A DNA stretch of 64,000 nt, taken from the NCBI RefSeq assembly GCF_008124835.1, contig NZ_VNHW01000011.1, positions 124,001 through 188,000 of the forward strand. The letters are read 5' to 3'. Below, one piece after another: positions 63,369-64,000 of the stretch (its first letter is position 1; the number at the start of each line of letters is the position of its first letter). The notes below the pieces were generated by a model, which worked only from the letters and a program-made list of their open reading frames with translations, was not told the DNA's origin and did no database searches. Made by a program: the position numbers and the translations under genes. This DNA comes from Blastococcus xanthinilyticus. Its GTDB lineage: Bacteria; Actinomycetota; Actinomycetes; Mycobacteriales; Geodermatophilaceae.

Positions 63369-64000
63369 GTGTCTGCACCTGTGGCGAGCACCGCCCGCGG
63401 GGTCACCCGCGTGCTCCTCCTCGCCGACGCACCCGTCCTGCGTCGGGGGCTGGTCAGCATGATCAACGAGACCGCCGGCATGCAGTCGGTGGGCACGCCC
63501 GGCGAGCTGCGCCGCGCGCTCACTCTCGCCGAGACCGCCCGCCCCGACGCCGTCGTGGTCGAGCTGGGCCCGGGCCGCGCCGCGACGCTGGGCGCCTGCC
63601 GGGATCTGCGTCGCCGTTTCCCGCGGGTGGCGATCATCGCGCTGGCGACGTCGGAGGACCCGGCCGTGGTCAACGAGGCGCTCGCCGCCGGCATCCGCGG
63701 CTACCTGATGATCAACACGTCGCCGACCCTGCTAGGTTGGGCGATCCTCGCCGCCCGCGCCGGCCGCGTCGTCGTCGACCCCCAGATCCGCCGGGTCGAG
63801 CCCTCGGCCGTGCCGGCCGCCAAGCCGTTCGCCCCCGAGGTGCCGCTGACCCGCCGCGAGCAGGACGTCCTGGACGAGCTGCTGCAGGGCCAGTCCAACC
63901 GGCAGATCGGCCGCAACCTGTTCATCAGCGAGGACACCGTCAAGTCCCACGTCAAGGCCATCCTGCGCAAGCTCGGTGCCCGCGACCGGGCGCACGCGGT
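63369..64000 (+). CDS. LuxR/NarL-type response regulator with atypical receiver (3' end outside window)
   Basis: 210 complete codons are visible; the frame is cut by the window edge within or just after the HTH. The C-terminal LuxR helix-turn-helix is clear (LTRREQDVLDELLQGQSNRQIGRNL, then EDTVKSHVKAILRKLGA). The receiver lacks key residues: the phospho-acceptor Asp position is Glu65 (VVVELGPG), the acidic pair is reduced to LADAP, and the conserved Lys after GYL is Ile/Asn (GYLMINTSP). It probably works without phosphorylation. GTG 63369 is preceded by GGAG. Confidence 0.88.
   Translation, partial: MSAPVASTARGVTRVLLLADAPVLRRGLVSMINETAGMQSVGTPGELRRALTLAETARPDAVVVELGPGRAATLGACRDLRRRFPRVAIIALATSEDPAVVNEALAAGIRGYLMINTSPTLLGWAILAARAGRVVVDPQIRRVEPSAVPAAKPFAPEVPLTRREQDVLDELLQGQSNRQIGRNLFISEDTVKSHVKAILRKLGARDRAHA

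Overview
The window is a stretch of very GC-rich chromosome, well above 70% GC by eye, with third codon positions almost always G or C and many GTG starts. Gene content and order are those of a high-GC Gram-positive (Actinobacteria). Genus is not provable from sequence alone; my inference is a non-mycobacterial actinomycete such as a member of the Geodermatophilaceae. The backbone follows the conserved actinobacterial order known from Mycobacterium: leuC-leuD, mutT1-ppk-cofC, gpsA-ddl, thiL, DAK-recG, rsmD-coaD, DUF177-rpmF-rnc-mutM-smc-ftsY, amt-glnB-glnD-ffh, proS, rpsP-khpA-rimM-trmD, rplS-lepB. I see no insertion sequence, transposase, prophage, CRISPR array or rRNA operon. No stretch over 300 bases lacks a gene; the longest gaps are 854-1111 and 46693-46906.

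Layout. 1-1492: three small minus-strand enzymes, the first cut by the window edge. 1548-4926: FAH hydrolase, gltX and a CPBP membrane protease in overlapping frames. 5006-5397: tRNA-Gln(CTG) and two copies of a tRNA-Glu(CTC)-terminator cassette. 5561-9810: galactose module (galT, galK, sodium:solute symporter, small two-helix membrane protein). 9825-12635: IclR-type regulator divergent from leuCD, with a clear operator between them. 12701-16347: minus-strand cofC-ppk-mutT1 operon. 16456-22932: lipid and envelope genes (acyltransferase, gpsA, cystathionine lyase, CDP-alcohol phosphatidyltransferase, ddl, lipoprotein, DUF3515 protein, RAM-domain protein). 23025-25696: thiL with two GNATs and a cytidylate-kinase-like protein, all overlapping. 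25719-27147: map divergent from an XRE regulator, then rpmB. 27332-32849: DAK, recG, rsmD, coaD, coiled-coil protein. 32984-35832: DUF177, rpmF, rnc, mutM, small coiled-coil protein. 35958-43423: smc, two metallo-phosphoesterase genes on the minus strand, ftsY. 43433-46692: a membrane-anchored unknown and a NikMNQO-type metal ECF transporter. 46907-51120: amt-glnB-glnD nitrogen module. 51205-54762: zinc-ribbon protein, ffh, chloramphenicol-phosphotransferase-like kinase, amidohydrolase. 54783-58917: LCP cell-wall ligase, proS, RraB-like protein. 59082-63220: ribosome maturation operon, rplS, lepB. 63369-end: a LuxR-type response regulator cut by the window edge.

How it works together: mostly housekeeping (aminoacylation, translation, SRP targeting, chromosome organisation, leucine and thiamine pathways, wall building). 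Regulated accessory modules are galactose use, nickel or cobalt uptake and ammonium sensing.

The main non-genic signals are these. (1) Two 60-bp palindromes share a 17-nt outer arm but have different, still complementary, inner arms; both sit between convergent genes. (2) A set of -10 hexamers lies 6-9 nt before start codons, implying leaderless mRNAs. (3) An inverted repeat of Nur-box form lies at the nikM promoter. (4) The ndgR-leuC operator has two TCCCACA motifs 21 bp apart. (5) A 15-bp tandem repeat before glnD reads as a collagen-like peptide in the glnB/glnD frame. (6) The terminal response regulator lacks the phospho-acceptor Asp and the conserved Lys.
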